Assembly: GCA_028583415.1 (NCBI GenBank)
Contig: CM053265.1
Location: 39,617,196 to 39,681,195, forward strand
DNA from: Protea cynaroides
Taxonomy: Eukaryota; Streptophyta; Magnoliopsida; Proteales; Proteaceae
Direction of reading: 5' to 3'
DNA: 64,000 nucleotides
This document shows, piece after piece, positions 11,925 to 23,634 of the stretch. The notes beneath the pieces are model-generated. The model was not told the DNA's origin and did no database searches. It was given only the letters and a program-made list of their open reading frames with translations. Each line of letters begins with the position of its first letter. Positions within the stretch are counted from its first letter, which is position 1. Made by a program: the position numbers and the translations under genes.

Positions 11925-12150
11925 AATACTGTATTTTTCACTGCAGGGTCGATGGTATGGGTCGATGGTTGTCTGACCCTCAGTATGCAACCCTGAGAAT
12001 CACTGATTCTTACTGAGAGCCGGGGGTCGATGGATGTCCGACCCAGGGTTCGACCCCTGGTTTTTGTCAGATCACCGAGAGCCGAGGGTCGATAAGGGTG
12101 TCGGAGGGGGGATCGGATGTTTTGGTCGAATTCTCTGACCCTCGGACTAA
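11925..12150. promoter_or_regulatory. GGGTCGA motif array between gag and antisense gene, element A
   Basis: Several GGGTCGATGG and CGACCC-type units in both orientations, between the gag start (11796, leftward) and the first exon end of the antisense gene (12298, rightward). The same motif class sits up- and downstream of the TATA box in the LTRs. A regulatory role is inferred only from position. Confidence 0.45.
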
Positions 12151-12298
12151 AAATCAGGTTTTTAATCTCGATTTTGAATCCATTTCTCATTCTTCCTCCT
12201 CCTTCCCGACTCGGCTCATTCTCTGAGTTGCTACAGTGAAAACTCGGACTCATTGGTGCTATTTGCTTCTCATTTCGACGTCTACTCCTCGTCTACAG

Positions 12299-12741
12299 GT
12301 ATGTTCTCTACATTTTCGTGTTTTTAGGGTTTCTTAACTAGGTTTTTACTCATTTAACTCGTTTTCTTCAAATTAAACTTTTTCCAACCATAAAAATTTG
12401 ATTTTTATTGGGGGCTTTTGTTGTTGGTGATTCAATGGACAAAAGCCCTTAAAAATATTTGAGTTTCATCGGTTGGTTATCGAGAAACCTGAAATTTCCC
12501 ATTTTTGCCCTAATTTGTCCAGATTTTTGAATTTCTAGAAATTTCTTCATTCGATCTCTTTAAATGAAATATCCAACCGTATGAGTTTTGCAGGATTGTT
12601 TAAAACCTTTATAAGTCCTCATGCCTAGGTGTGTGGGTGAAAAGTGAGGCTTTTGACCAATTTATGTCGTTATACTGTCGAAATTTTTGGGTTTTTTTTC
12701 ATCTTTACAAAACCAATATCTGTTTTTCTTTGTTTTTGCAG
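12299..12741 (+). other. Predicted intron of the antisense gene, element A
   Basis: Donor CTACAG|GTATGT, acceptor TTTTTGCAG|ATACT, length 443 bp. The corresponding introns in C and E are 442 and 443 bp with the same border sequences. The interior is U-rich and contains no long ORF. Confidence 0.6.
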
Positions 12742-12746
12742 ATACT

Positions 12747-14095
12747 ACGGCTTGTACCAAAGTACCCAGGGTTCATGACCTAGTCCGCTTCCGTTCTAAC
12801 GAGGCGGAGACACAGTATGCGCACTACTCTCGTAAGAAGGTAGAGGGAGGTCGCCGGGTAGACTTGGCTAGCCTGGCCTTGTTCGAAGTGGAGAGGGCTT
12901 TTGGTGACATGGGTTGGCTTTCTGTGATCATCTATGATGCCTACACTAGGTCGAATTTGGTGAGACATTTTTACTGTAATCTCCAGGTGGTGGGAGAATA
13001 CAACGATACCGAGCGGGTTAGAGAGCTCTGAATCACCAGGTACGTCAAGGGGGTCGAGATTTCATTTGATTATCGACAGCTAGTCGACTTGTTGGGCATT
13101 TCATATGACGGCCCCTTGTTGTTCTGTGCTCCTGGAGAGCCCTAGTTCTTTTCATATGAGATGAGAGCCGAGATTGACCGTCAGATCATCAGAGAGGATC
13201 GCTGGGAGAGAAAAGCGATCTACCTTCATCCAGAGCCTCGGATGTACTGCAAGATTATTCATCACAACCTGATACCTTAGAGTGGGCATTACGAGAGGAT
13301 CTCCCAGTTAACCCAGTATCTGTTGTACTGTATCTGCACTAGGCAGCCCATCTTCCTTCCTTACATCATCATGCGGACGATGATCAGTGCAACATTGCCC
13401 GATCATACTGGCAACCTGCCTTATGGATACATGATCTCTATGCTACTTACTTGCCTGGATGTTGACATGGTGGATGAGAGGATTTAAGAAAAATCCTTCT
13501 CATTACCTCTGGATTGGGAGGCCATCTGTAAGATGGGCATGAGGGATGCCCAGGTCAGCGACGATGAGAGGAACGCTCTGGTGCGTCCACGTACTCGAGT
13601 AGGGATGGCTGACGCTGAGGCAGCAGCAGCAGCCACTGGAGCAGGGGTTCATGGGGGTGATGATGATCGTTTATACTTGGATGTGGATTCCATACCCCCT
13701 CCATCACCTACTCATGCTACGGGAGCTGGTCCTTCTTATGCAGCTGGTCCTTCACATGCAGCTGGTCCTTCGTATACACCTTTTGATGACATGATTGGAA
13801 TATTGCATGAGATTCGAGAGGCTCAGTGCATTTCTGATTTGAAGATGAGAGAGCTTCTAATGCTCAGTGCTTGTCTGATCAGCGGGTGGGAGAGTTTCTG
13901 GATGCTCAGCGCATGTCGGATCAACGGGTGGGAGAGCTTAGGGATGCTCACCGCGTGACTGACCAGCTGGTGCTTGATCTCACAGCTAGTCTCCAGACGA
14001 CCCAGACTCAGATAGCTTGGTTGACTAGAGTCTATGCTGAGGATTATGACAGAGACCGTGAGGCATCGCCTCCCCTATCCCCTCCAACTTCTTAA
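12747..14095 (+). pseudogene. Antisense leader ORF, element A copy
   Basis: Lies in the 5' leader of element A, antisense to it. The start codon has become ACG at 12747. The protein has RKKVEGGRRVDLASLALFEV, GDMGWLSVI, NLVRHFYCNLQVVG, ISFDYRQLVDLLGI and IIMRTMISATL, a layout like the 'putative plant transposon protein' domain (Pfam PF20167 as I recall it). The C-terminal part has an Ala-rich and a PAGPS/SPTH-rich linker and a predicted coiled coil (EIREAQ..., RVGELRDAHRVTDQ). Stops at about 13029, 13144, 13278 and 13486 and a frameshift near 13860 make it dead. Several stops fit CAG to TAG or CGA to TGA changes. Confidence 0.75.
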
Positions 14096-14369
14096 TCTAT
14101 TTTCTTTTTATCTTTCTTTTCGTACTTCAGAGTAACTGTCCAGGTTGTGGACCGTACTCTGCTTTACACTTATATGTATATATGTTTATTCTTCTTTCGA
14201 GTGTATATAAGTTTGTTTCTCATTTAATAGATGCATTATTCTCTTTCAATTTTGTCTCAAACAACACAGATACTTATGGTGTGTTATTATTACAGTTTTA
14301 AAATTTTTATCCTATCTCAGTTCACAAGCTTTTGTGGTAGTATAATGGTTTTAAAGACAGGGCCTGAGA
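14096..14369 (-). other. Leader between antisense ORF end and primer site, element A
   Basis: Non-coding, T-rich on the plus strand. The sense-strand start reads GAGAGCTCTCAGGC-like after the primer site, as in C and E. It would form the first 270 nt of the genomic RNA after U5. Confidence 0.6.
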
Positions 14370-14381
14370 GCTGTGATACCA
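14370..14381 (-). other. Primer binding site, element A
   Basis: Minus strand TGGTATCACAGC, one mismatch to TGGTATCAGAGC, which pairs with the 3' end of plant initiator tRNA-Met. A 3-nt spacer (ACT) separates it from the LTR end. Confidence 0.88.
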
Positions 14382-14384
14382 AGT

Positions 14385-16707
14385 TGTCACACCACAATTC
14401 CACACTATTCAGAATGGTCTGATGAACCGCTAATAATCCAACAGTTCAACCAGGATCTCTAATAGGCTGTGTCCTTGTAAACTAAACCATACACATCCAC
14501 AACCATAATCAGAATAAATAGACAATAATGGAAGTCTTAATATTAGATGAACTGAAGAATCTAACTGTGATAATCAATAATAAAATATAAAGTTATGTTA
14601 TATTAACCGAGACATAAGTAAATAAAATATCAATTACATGTCCTTAATAATTCAAATGAAAATCTAATCCAAAACGCATGAGTTGCACTCGTATGAGGAG
14701 TCATGCGTCTCCACTAAGTCTTCAGCCTCCATCGCAGCAACGTGCCCATACATAGAAGTATTCATATAGTCTTCCACCGTGGTACCTACATCATCAACTA
14801 AAAATATTCGACGTCAAAAGGGTGAGCACACATCATGGATCAGTGAGCAAACAAAAACAATGCAACAAACATAAGCATGCATTCAATTCATATCTGTAGT
14901 ATGGCATATAAGTTTGCAATGTGCTATAGAAAGGTTCGGTGGTCGCCTCACCTCTATACACGAGTATGTTAAGCCACCCAAAGGATAAGGTTTTTTGTCG
15001 TCCCACATGCACTCACTATGGAATAGAGATAGAGCTAAAGTGCTCAGGACCACACCGCATCACACTTCCCCTGATACTCTAGCCATACCAACACGTAAGC
15101 CCCTGCTGGCGAAGGCTTGCAAACTGGCCTCGCAACTAACCAATCCTAATGTCAATCAGTGTACCCATGGCCTCACCCCAACATCCCTCAATACGTCCAT
15201 AGAGATAGAGCTAAGGCCCCCCGGCAGAGTCGAAGACTACACAGTCCGAGACCACCTCCCCTGATACCCTATGACGTAATAGTTCTGCTAAGGTAATGGT
15301 GATACGATGATGTCAGTGGATAAGACTTGAGTAGAGATAGAGCTAGAGTCTAGTGACCAGGCTGAACCACAATGTCACGTCCCCCCTGATGCTTCACTCG
15401 CATCAAGCACACTAACCACAGACATACATTCACATGTCTATTCCTAACATCATCATCATCATGTTAAACAAAATAGAATTAAATATGCATGAATATTAAT
15501 AGCAGGAATATTGGATGACATGTTGAATGCACATTACAAGCATACACGCATAGAATCAGTCATGGCATTGGACTCAAGAAAATAAAAATAATTTATTATT
15601 AGCCAATTAGTTTAGGTCTTGTTCCCTCACCATTGGTTGAGTGTAGATCCTCTTTCAAGATTTAAGAATCACTTTTATATCAATAGGAAAACTTAACAAG
15701 TCGATAGATTTTAATTAGAAGTCATTCTGACACTTTTAGGCTTGTTTTTAAGCACGGGTCGCAGGGTGGGTCGCAGGTAGGGTAGCAGTTTACTGCAACC
15801 CCCAGCGAAGGGTCGATGCCAGGGTCGGATGTTCCATCGACCCTGGGTGTGACCACCCCTTTCCTGGACTTCTTGAATACTGGGGGGTCGATCCTGTGGT
15901 CTAGTAGGATCGACTCCCAATCGATCCCTTGTGTGACCCTCGTTCTTTGAGTCGAGAATATCATTCTACAGTCCATTCTTTCATGTTTGGGTCCTATGGC
16001 TTACTTTCACAATCCATCCTAAGCTTGTTCTATGGCTTAGAACTCTAGGTTTCTTCCCTACTTTGCTTACCATGATTTCTCCATGGATTTCATTGAAATC
16101 CTCCCATGGATGTATGATTCGGGTTTCTCCTAGACCATATCCTCTTCATGAACTATTCTAAAGTCTTAGATCATCAATGGAAATGTGCCTGTACCTTAGG
16201 TTTGCTGAGATTCAGAGATTTCTTTGAATTCTTCACTTAGGTTTTCTTCTCCAACTTTCCTTATCTTATTCTTCTCTTCTCTTTCTCTCACTTTCAATTA
16301 GGGTTTTAAAAGGAGTGAAAGAGGCTTAGGAATGTCCTATTTATAGAGTAGAATCTCCCAAAATAAGTCCCATTGAGATTAGGAAGGAGTCCCATTGAAA
16401 TTTGGGAAGTTTCCTATTAGCGGTTTCTGTTGGCAAAGAGGGGGTCGATGAGGGGGTTGGAGATCCCGTCGATCATCAGTTCTTTGTTGTCCGACGCCCC
16501 ATTAAATTATTAGGCTCTGACTTCTTAGTGAGGGGGGGTCGACCCTACCTATCTAGGTATGCGACCCTGCCCTCAAATTTACTATTTTTGGGTCGTTTAG
16601 TACCTGGTTTCGCTATTTCCTTCATGCACTTGGTCCATTTGGCTCGACCATGATAGGTAGACCTGGTACAAGGTGGTAAGACCGATTAGTTCGATACGGG
16701 TCTTACA
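14385..16707 (-). repeat. 5' LTR of element A
   Basis: 2323 bp, TGTCACACC to GGTCTTACA on the plus strand. TATAAATAG (minus strand) at 16337-16345. Motif arrays at about 15735-15950 and 16435-16570. Followed on the right by an older LTR (H) of a related subfamily. Confidence 0.93.
14664..14785 (-). CDS. U5 micro-ORF exon, element A LTR
   Basis: 122-nt frame ending in TAG, product core YGHVAAMEAEDLVETHDS, tail YECNSCVLD (first Cys replaced by Tyr). Against the copy at 10142-10263 I count 29 base differences: 18 at third, 6 at first and 5 at second codon positions. Confidence 0.45.
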
Positions 16708-17235
16708 TTTAGAACCAAAATTGAAATTCTAAACCTAAGAGAAAAAGAGAGAGAGGAAGAGATGGAGAAGATGAGATTTGGAGAAGAAGCTTGGAGAAGG
16801 GTTTTGTAGGGAAGAATTCTATCTATTTACAGCAAGCTTAAGGTATGAACCTGTCTTTGTAAAGTTAGATCAGATAAGTTTGGTTCCTTTTTGTCAAGTT
16901 AGAGTGTTAAATCTAATGTTACAATTTCGGTTATGGAATTTCTAAGGAAAACCATAAGACAATAGGTTAGGGATAATTGATAAGGATAAACTATGATTTA
17001 AGGCCATAGAATGATCTTAGGATGAATCCTGTTGACAAACCAAGAGGAGGAACTTGTATGAGAAGTAAAAATCAATGAAACTTTGTATGGTCGCAGCGAT
17101 GGTAGACCACAGGGTTACCAAAGGGTCGACCACAGGAAAAATCAAGAAGTTTTCCAGAATCGGGTAGTCGCTTTCTACAGTCTCATGACATGCGACTACA
17201 GGGATCCACCACACAGTGTGTGGTCACATATATTG
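16708..17235 (+). repeat. Left fragment of older LTR H
   Basis: Mid-part of a plus-oriented LTR (purine-rich leader AGAGAAAAAGAGAGAG, then AAG|GTATGA-like donor, then TGGTCGCA/GACCACA motifs). It matches the reverse complement of the D LTR around 54260-54650. Its U3 is missing to the left of element A. Element C splits it; the last five bases TATTG (17231-17235) are one copy of C's target duplication. The continuation is at 51433-52844. Confidence 0.8.
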
Positions 17236-19543
17236 TGTCACACCCCAATTGGTCTAACCAGAATGGTGTGATGAACCGCTAATAAACCAAAGGTTCAACC
17301 AAGATCTCAAATAGGCTATCCCCGCATTAACTGAACCTCCATACATCCATGTCATAATCAGAGTAAATATACAATAGCGGAAGTCTTATAATAAAATGAA
17401 CTGAGAAACTAAATGATATTAATAATTTAATAGCAAATTATTCTATATTCAAATGAGACATAAATATTAAATATCAAATAGACGTCTGAATAAAATCCAA
17501 TTAAAGAAACCTATAAAATATCTAATCAAATACACACAAGTTGCACTCGCAAGAGGAGTCGTGTGTATCCACTTCAGCTTCAACTTCCAAAGCTGCCACA
17601 TTCCCATACGCAGACGCATTCATGTAGTCTTCGACGGTATAACCTGCATCATCAACTAAAAATATTCGACGTCGAGGGGTGAGCACACAAACGGCTCCGT
17701 GAGTAGCCGAAACAATGCAACAATACTTATGCATGCAAAAAGTTAATTTATATCTTTGGTCCAATTTAAAGTTTGCAGTATGCTATAGAAAGGTTGAGGT
17801 AGCCAAAGGTCGCGTTTATTGACTCCGCCTTTATACATGAGTGTGTGACGTTACCCGAAGATCACGTTTATCGTCAACTCACATGCACCCAATCATGAAC
17901 ATTATATAACAAAGGTTACGTTTATTGTCATATAGTGCCATACCAATACGTAAGCCCCTATTGGCGAGGGATCCAAACTGGGCTCGCAACTAACCAATCC
18001 TAATGCCAAATAGTGTATCCAAGGCCTCACCCCAGCATCCCTCAGAATGCCCATAGAGATAGAGCTAAGGCCCCCCGGTAGAGTCAAAGACTACAAGGAC
18101 CGAGACCACCTCCCCCGATACTCTACGACATAATAATTCTGCTAAAGTAATGGCGATACGACGATGCTAATGCACAAGACTTGAGTTAGAGATAGAGCTA
18201 AAGTGCTGAGACCCACCAAAGATTAATGTTTATTGACGTTCTCATCACACCTCCCCTGATACTCGCTCTCATCAACCACATCAACCACACACATACAAGC
18301 ACATGCCTATTCCTTTCATCATCATCATCATCATGTTATAAACAATACAGTAAATACGCATGAACAAGTAATAGAAATATTGGATGGCATGCTGTATGCA
18401 CATTACAAACATATTCGCATTGAATCAAACATAACATAGGACTCAAGAAATAGAAAACAGTTTATTATTAACCAATTTAGTTTAGAGTTAAGGTTCCTCA
18501 CCTTAGCTTGCTATAAGATACTTATCCAAGCTTTAAATTCACCTTTACAATGTTATTATATTGCTAGAAGACCTAACAAAATCGATAGAATTTAATTAGA
18601 ATTTATTCGGAATTAAAAACCATTCTATCAACTGAGGGTCGATGCTAGGGTCGATGCTAGGGTCGATGTGTCTATCGACCCTCCCTTCTTTCTGGACTTC
18701 CCGAATGCTAAGGGTCGATGGTCAGAAACACCTAGGGTCGGATGGTCATCGACCCTGGGTGCGACCCTCGGTGCACTCTGGTCCAATTTCCACTTTTTAA
18801 TCCATTCTTCGTGTTTGGGGTCCTATGGTTTGTTCCCACATTCCATTAAACATTCATTCCATGGTTTGAAACCATGAATCATCCTCCTAGATGGCTTTCA
18901 TGCATTCTCCTAGGGTTTTCCATGAAAACCTAACCATGGATGGATGGTTTGGGTTTCTCCGAGATCGCTCTCTCTCCAATAACTATCCTAAGGTCGGTAG
19001 AAACTCATAGAATTAGTATCCATACCTGAGAAGATTAATCTTTCTCTGTAACTCTTCTCCTTTTTGCTAGGTTCTCTTCCTTGCCTCTCTTCTTCCTCTT
19101 TTCCTTATCCTCTCTTTCTCTCAATTCAATTAGGGTTGTGAAAGGAGTGAAAGTGGCTTAGGGACGTCCTTTAAATAGAGTAGGAACATCCTAAATAAGT
19201 CCCTCTGAGATTTGGAAAGAATCCCAATCGAAAAATATAGAAATTTCCTAATTTCTATATTCGGCAGAATCCAAGGGTCGATGGGAGGGTCGATGATCCC
19301 GTTGAGCCTAGGGTCTTAAGATGTCCGACCCTCCCTCCAAAACCGAGGGTCTGACTTTCTGTTTTGGGAGGTCCAACCCTGCTTAGCTGGGTATGCGACC
19401 CTACCCCTATTTTAAGTGTTTTTGGGTCCATTTGATACCTGGGATCTCGATCTCCTTCACGCCCTTGGTCCATTTGACTCGACCATGATGGGTAAACCTG
19501 GTTCAAGGTGGTAAGACCGAGTTAGATTGACACGGGTCTTACA
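17236..19543 (-). repeat. LTR3 (3' LTR) of element C
   Basis: 2308 bp. TATTTAAAG-like box on the minus strand at 19169-19177. GGGTCGATG arrays at about 18635-18775 and 19270-19415. The right border touches a C-rich run (polypurine tract of the minus strand), which identifies it as the 3' LTR. Confidence 0.95.
17522..17643 (-). CDS. U5 micro-ORF exon, LTR3 of C
   Basis: 122 nt ending in TAG, product core DYMNASAYGNVAALEVEAEV and tail CECNLCVFD. The frame stays open further upstream through RRRIFLVDDAG, but that part is not alignable as protein in other copies. Confidence 0.42.
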
Positions 19544-19552
19544 ACTCCCCCC
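19544..19552 (-). other. Polypurine tract of element C
   Basis: GGGGGGAGT on the minus strand, directly before the LTR start TGTAAGACC. The pol frame runs through it and takes its stop (TAA) from the first bases of the LTR. Confidence 0.85.
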
Positions 19553-21251
19553 AACTTATAAAAATTTCATCCTCGAAATTGTACGTACCTCCTGAATCAA
19601 ATAAGTGAGGGTATTGCTTTCTCATAGCATTTTCTTCTTCCCATGTAATTTCTTCCATGTCTCTACTTTTCCATGTGACCTTAACATAATAGATATCTCG
19701 GTTGCGTAGACGTTGAACCTTTTGACTAGTGATTTCTGTTGGTGTTACTTCAAATGTCAATTCATCAGTCAATTCTGGCAAATCCACTGTCAAGACATGC
19801 GTTGGGTCTTTGACATACTTCTTCAATAGGGAAATGTGAAATACGTCATGCACAATTGTCATAGATGGTGGTAGTGCTAACTGATAAGCCACTTTTCCAC
19901 GCTTAGCTAGAATTTCATATGGTCCGACATATCTTGGACTTAGTTTTCCTTTCTGTCCGAACCTCTTCAATCCTCGCATAGGCGATACCTTCAGAAATAC
20001 TTTATCACCTACGGCGAACTCTAGATCTCTTCGTCGAGTATCGCATATTGCTTCGACGGTTCTGAGCTGTTCTTACTCTTTCCTTGATGATGTCGACCAC
20101 TCGAAAAGTCTCTTCAACAAATTCCGGTCCAACAATACTACGTTCTCCAACTTCATTCCAAAACAAGGGAGTCCGACACTTCCTGCCATACATTGCTTCA
20201 TAAGGTGACATCTGTATAGTAGCCTGATAGCTGTTATTGTAAGCGAACTCGATCAATGGTAAATTTTCATCTAATGATCCCTTGAAATCAATTACACATG
20301 CTCGTAGCATATCTTCTAGAATCTGAATTGTACGCTCTGACTGTCCGTCTGTCTGTGGGTGGAATGCAGTACTAAACTTTAGCGTTGTCCCCATAGCCTT
20401 TTGCAGTCCTTCCCAAAATTTGGAAGTAAATCGTGGATCTCTATCAGACACAATGCTTTCTAGTACACCGTGTAACCGAACAATATTATCCACATACAGC
20501 TTCGCTAACCTTTCCAGTGTATACTGAGGTCGTATAGGTATGAAGCGAGCTGTTTTTGTCAGACGGTCCACAATCACCCAAACTGCGTCGACTACTCGAG
20601 GAGTCAATGGTAGTCCCGTGACGAAGTCCATAGTGATGCAGTCCCATTTCAATGCTGGTTCCGGTAATGGCTGCAACAGTCGCTCAGCCTTTACTTGCTG
20701 ACAGTTTAGGCATTGAGACACGAACTTAGCTACATCTGCTTTCATTCCCCTCCACCAATATAATTTCTTTAGATCATGATACATTTTTGTACTTCCAGGA
20801 TGTATCGAATAGATGGTGGTATGGGCTTCTTTCATCAGTCGGTGTCTAATGTCCATACTCTCTGTTACAGGTACACATATTCTTCCTTTGTATTTCAGTA
20901 CTTTCTCGTCGTCCAAGGTGAACTCAGGGTTAGTCCTACCTTTCTCAATATCTTCTTGTACTGTTCTCAGATAAGGATCTGCTTTGATAGCTGTCTTCAC
21001 TTCATCCACTATATCCGGTATAATCTTCAATGCCGCGAACATATTTGAAAATCGATGAATAAACCCTTGGTTAGCTGATTCATCCGTTGTATCTATCACA
21101 TACTGCTCGTTGCCGTGATTGAATACTATTCCGTTGGTACACATTGCTGCAGTCGTGCTAACTTCTCCTTGAGATTTAATCACTGCTTTTCTGCTTAATG
21201 CATCCGCTACTACGTTCGCTTTTCCCGAATGATACTGGATATCACAATCAT
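19553..21251 (-). pseudogene. Element C pol, C-terminal half: RNase H end, integrase, chromodomain
   Basis: Best-preserved coding block of the Tekay-like family here. It starts in DIQYHSGKANVVADALS (end of RNase H) and continues to the integrase zinc finger (H-x-n-HPGSTKMYH...CLNCQ), then Asp in MDFVTG, Asp in SDRDPRF and Glu in QSERTIQ, the D,D-35-E triad. A frameshift near 20020 separates this from the C-terminal part (GLKRFGQKGKLSPRYVGPY, the GPF/Y-type module, then HISLLKKYV). The chromodomain is EITSQKVQRLRNRDIYYVK...WEEENAMRKQYPHLF. The left end of the coding sequence is joined to 23630 across a solo LTR. Confidence 0.93.
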
Positions 21252-23629
21252 TGTAAGACCCGCACGCCACGAACCCGGCCTAACCATATATTTTGTGTCG
21301 GGATCCGTGTTCATATCATGGTTGAGCCAAGTTGACCAAGTGTGTGAAGAAACCCAAGACCCAATATGAAACTTTACCCAAAAATAGTCAAAATGAGGGT
21401 AGGGTCGCAGGTTTTAACAGACAGGTCCGACCCTCCCATCGACCCTCACCATCGACCCTCAACCATGGGTCGCAGGGTCTATGAGTTGTCCAACCCTCCC
21501 ATCGACCCTCACCATCGACCCTCGACATTCGGGAAAAACAACACGAACCGAAAATTGAGAAACCTTCCTAATTTCGATTGGAACATTTTCTAAACTCAAT
21601 GGGACTTATTTTGGGAGGTTTTACTCTATAAATAGGACGTCCCTAAGCCTCTTTCACTCCCTTTACAACCCTAATTGGATTGAGAGAAAGAGAAGAGAAG
21701 GAAGAGAAGAAGAGAAGAAAAACTTGAAGAAAAGGCTAAGGAAGAAGAGGAAATTCAGAGGAACTCTGAATCTCAGCAAAACTAAGGTATGGATACATTC
21801 CCCATGAATTATTTGAGACTTTAGAATGGTTTATGAAGATGATATGATTTAGAATAAACCCAAATCATCCATCCATGGTTAGGTTTTCACGGAAAACCAT
21901 GGAGGAGATCATTAAAACCATGTAGGTGAATAAAGTATAGTTCTAAACCATAGAACATGTATAGAATGGATTGTGGAAGTAAGCCATAGGACCCAAACAT
22001 GGAAGAATGGACAAAATCTGATCTTTTCGACTCAAACCATGGAGGGTCGCACCTAGGGTCGATGGCAGATCCGACCCTAGCATCGACCCTCAGTGTTCGG
22101 GAAGTTCAGAATGGAGGGAGGGTCGATAGACCCATCGACCCTAGCACCGACCCTACCTCCGACCCCTCAGTTAACAGAATGGTTTTTAAATTCTGAATAA
22201 ATTCTAATTAAATTTTATCGGCTTTGTTAGGTCTTCTAGCAATATAATAACATTAAAAAGGTGATTCTAAAGCTTGGAAGAGGATCTATTAACAAGCTAA
22301 GGTGAGGGAACAAGACCTAAACTAATTGGTTAATAATAAATTGTTTTTATTTCTTGAGTCCGATGCCATGAATGATTTTATGCGTGTATGCTTGTAATGT
22401 GCATTCAACATGTCATCCAATATTTCTATTATTACTGTTCATGCATATTTAAATTTATTGTTTATAACATGATGATGATGATGATGATAGGAATAGGCAT
22501 GTGAATGTTTGTGTTTGGCTAGTGTATATGGTGCGGGTAGGGATGGTATCAACCGGTACAACCATGACCGTTCTTCATGGAGTGTATATTGTGCCATGGT
22601 CTATTCAAGTCATGTCCACTAAGCAAGTGTTAGTGTGCTTGATGCGAGGGGAGCATCAGGGGGAGGATGTGGCATTATGGTTCAGCCTGGTCACCAGACT
22701 CTAGCTCTATCTCGACTCAAGTTTTGTCCACTAACATCGTCGTATCGCAATTACCTTAGCGGAACTAATATGTCGTAGGGTATCAGGGGGGGGACGTGGC
22801 ATTGTGGTTCAGCCTGGTCACCAGACCCTAGCTCTATCTCTATGGATGTATTGAGGGATGCTGGGGTGAGGCCTTGGATACATTATTTGGCATTAGGGTT
22901 GGTTAGTTGCGAGCCTAGTTTGCAAGCCCTCACCAACAGGGGCTTACGTGTTGGTATGGGCAACCGGTACAGCCATGCCATTTTCATGGGGTGTATATTG
23001 TCTATGGTGGGTGCATGTGGGGCGCCAGTGCCGTTTTCATTGGGCGTTTCCTCACACTCGTGTATAGAGGTGCGGCGGCCACCTATCCTTTCTATAGCAC
23101 ATTGCAAACTTTAAATCAGACCAAAGATATTAATTGAATGCATGCATATGTATTGTTGCATTGTTTTGTTTACTCACTGAGATCAAGTTGGAGAGCTGAC
23201 CCTCGCGCGTGCAATTCTTTTTAGTTTCTGATGTTGCAGGTACTATGATTGAAGATTATATCGACACGCCAACATATGAACATGTGATGGCTATGATGAG
23301 CAAGGTGTGGAGGACGAACATGGTTTGTTAAGCGAGCGTTTGAATTGGTGGATACGTTTAGTGTTTAGTTTTCGTATTTGGATATTGTAATACGTATTAA
23401 ATTATGTTTTGGTTAATTGGAAATAAATGGAATATTAATTATTTATCATGATTAGACCTCAGTTCATTATCTGTAAGACTTCCGCTATTTACTTTATTAC
23501 CTCTGATTAATGTGGAATGTGTTTTGGTTTATCATATATGGGATAGTCTATTTTGAGATCCTGGTTGAACCGTTGGTTTATTGACGGTTCATCACACCAT
23601 TCTGATTAGTACGGAATTGGGGTGTGACA
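21252..23629 (+). mobile_element. Solo LTR with ATCAT target duplication
   Basis: 2378 bp, TGTAAGACCC to GTGTGACA. Perfect duplication ATCAT (21247-21251 and 23630-23634). Removing it restores the frame ...DYDC/DIQYH... of RNase H. TATAAATAG at 21627-21635, candidate donor AAG|GTATGG near 21785, arrays at about 21395-21535 and 22035-22170, (GAT)n near 22470. It belongs to the subfamily with the LTR at 3192-5576, whose U5 frame has diverged (GTMIEDYIDTPTYEHV). Confidence 0.95.
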
Positions 23630-23634
23630 ATCAT

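Larger units (their letters stand above)
6475..16707 (-). mobile_element. Element A, Tekay-like Ty3/Gypsy, left end deleted
   Basis: Reading right to left: 5' LTR (14385-16707), primer site, leader with antisense ORF, gag, protease, RT and RNase H up to about 6475. Integrase, polypurine tract and 3' LTR are missing and the sequence changes abruptly to unrelated DNA. A later deletion is likely, because the U3 part of the LTR that A entered (H) is missing too. A solo LTR of the same family interrupts the gag end. The right flank TTTAG (16708-16712) would be one target-duplication copy, but its partner is lost. Confidence 0.88.
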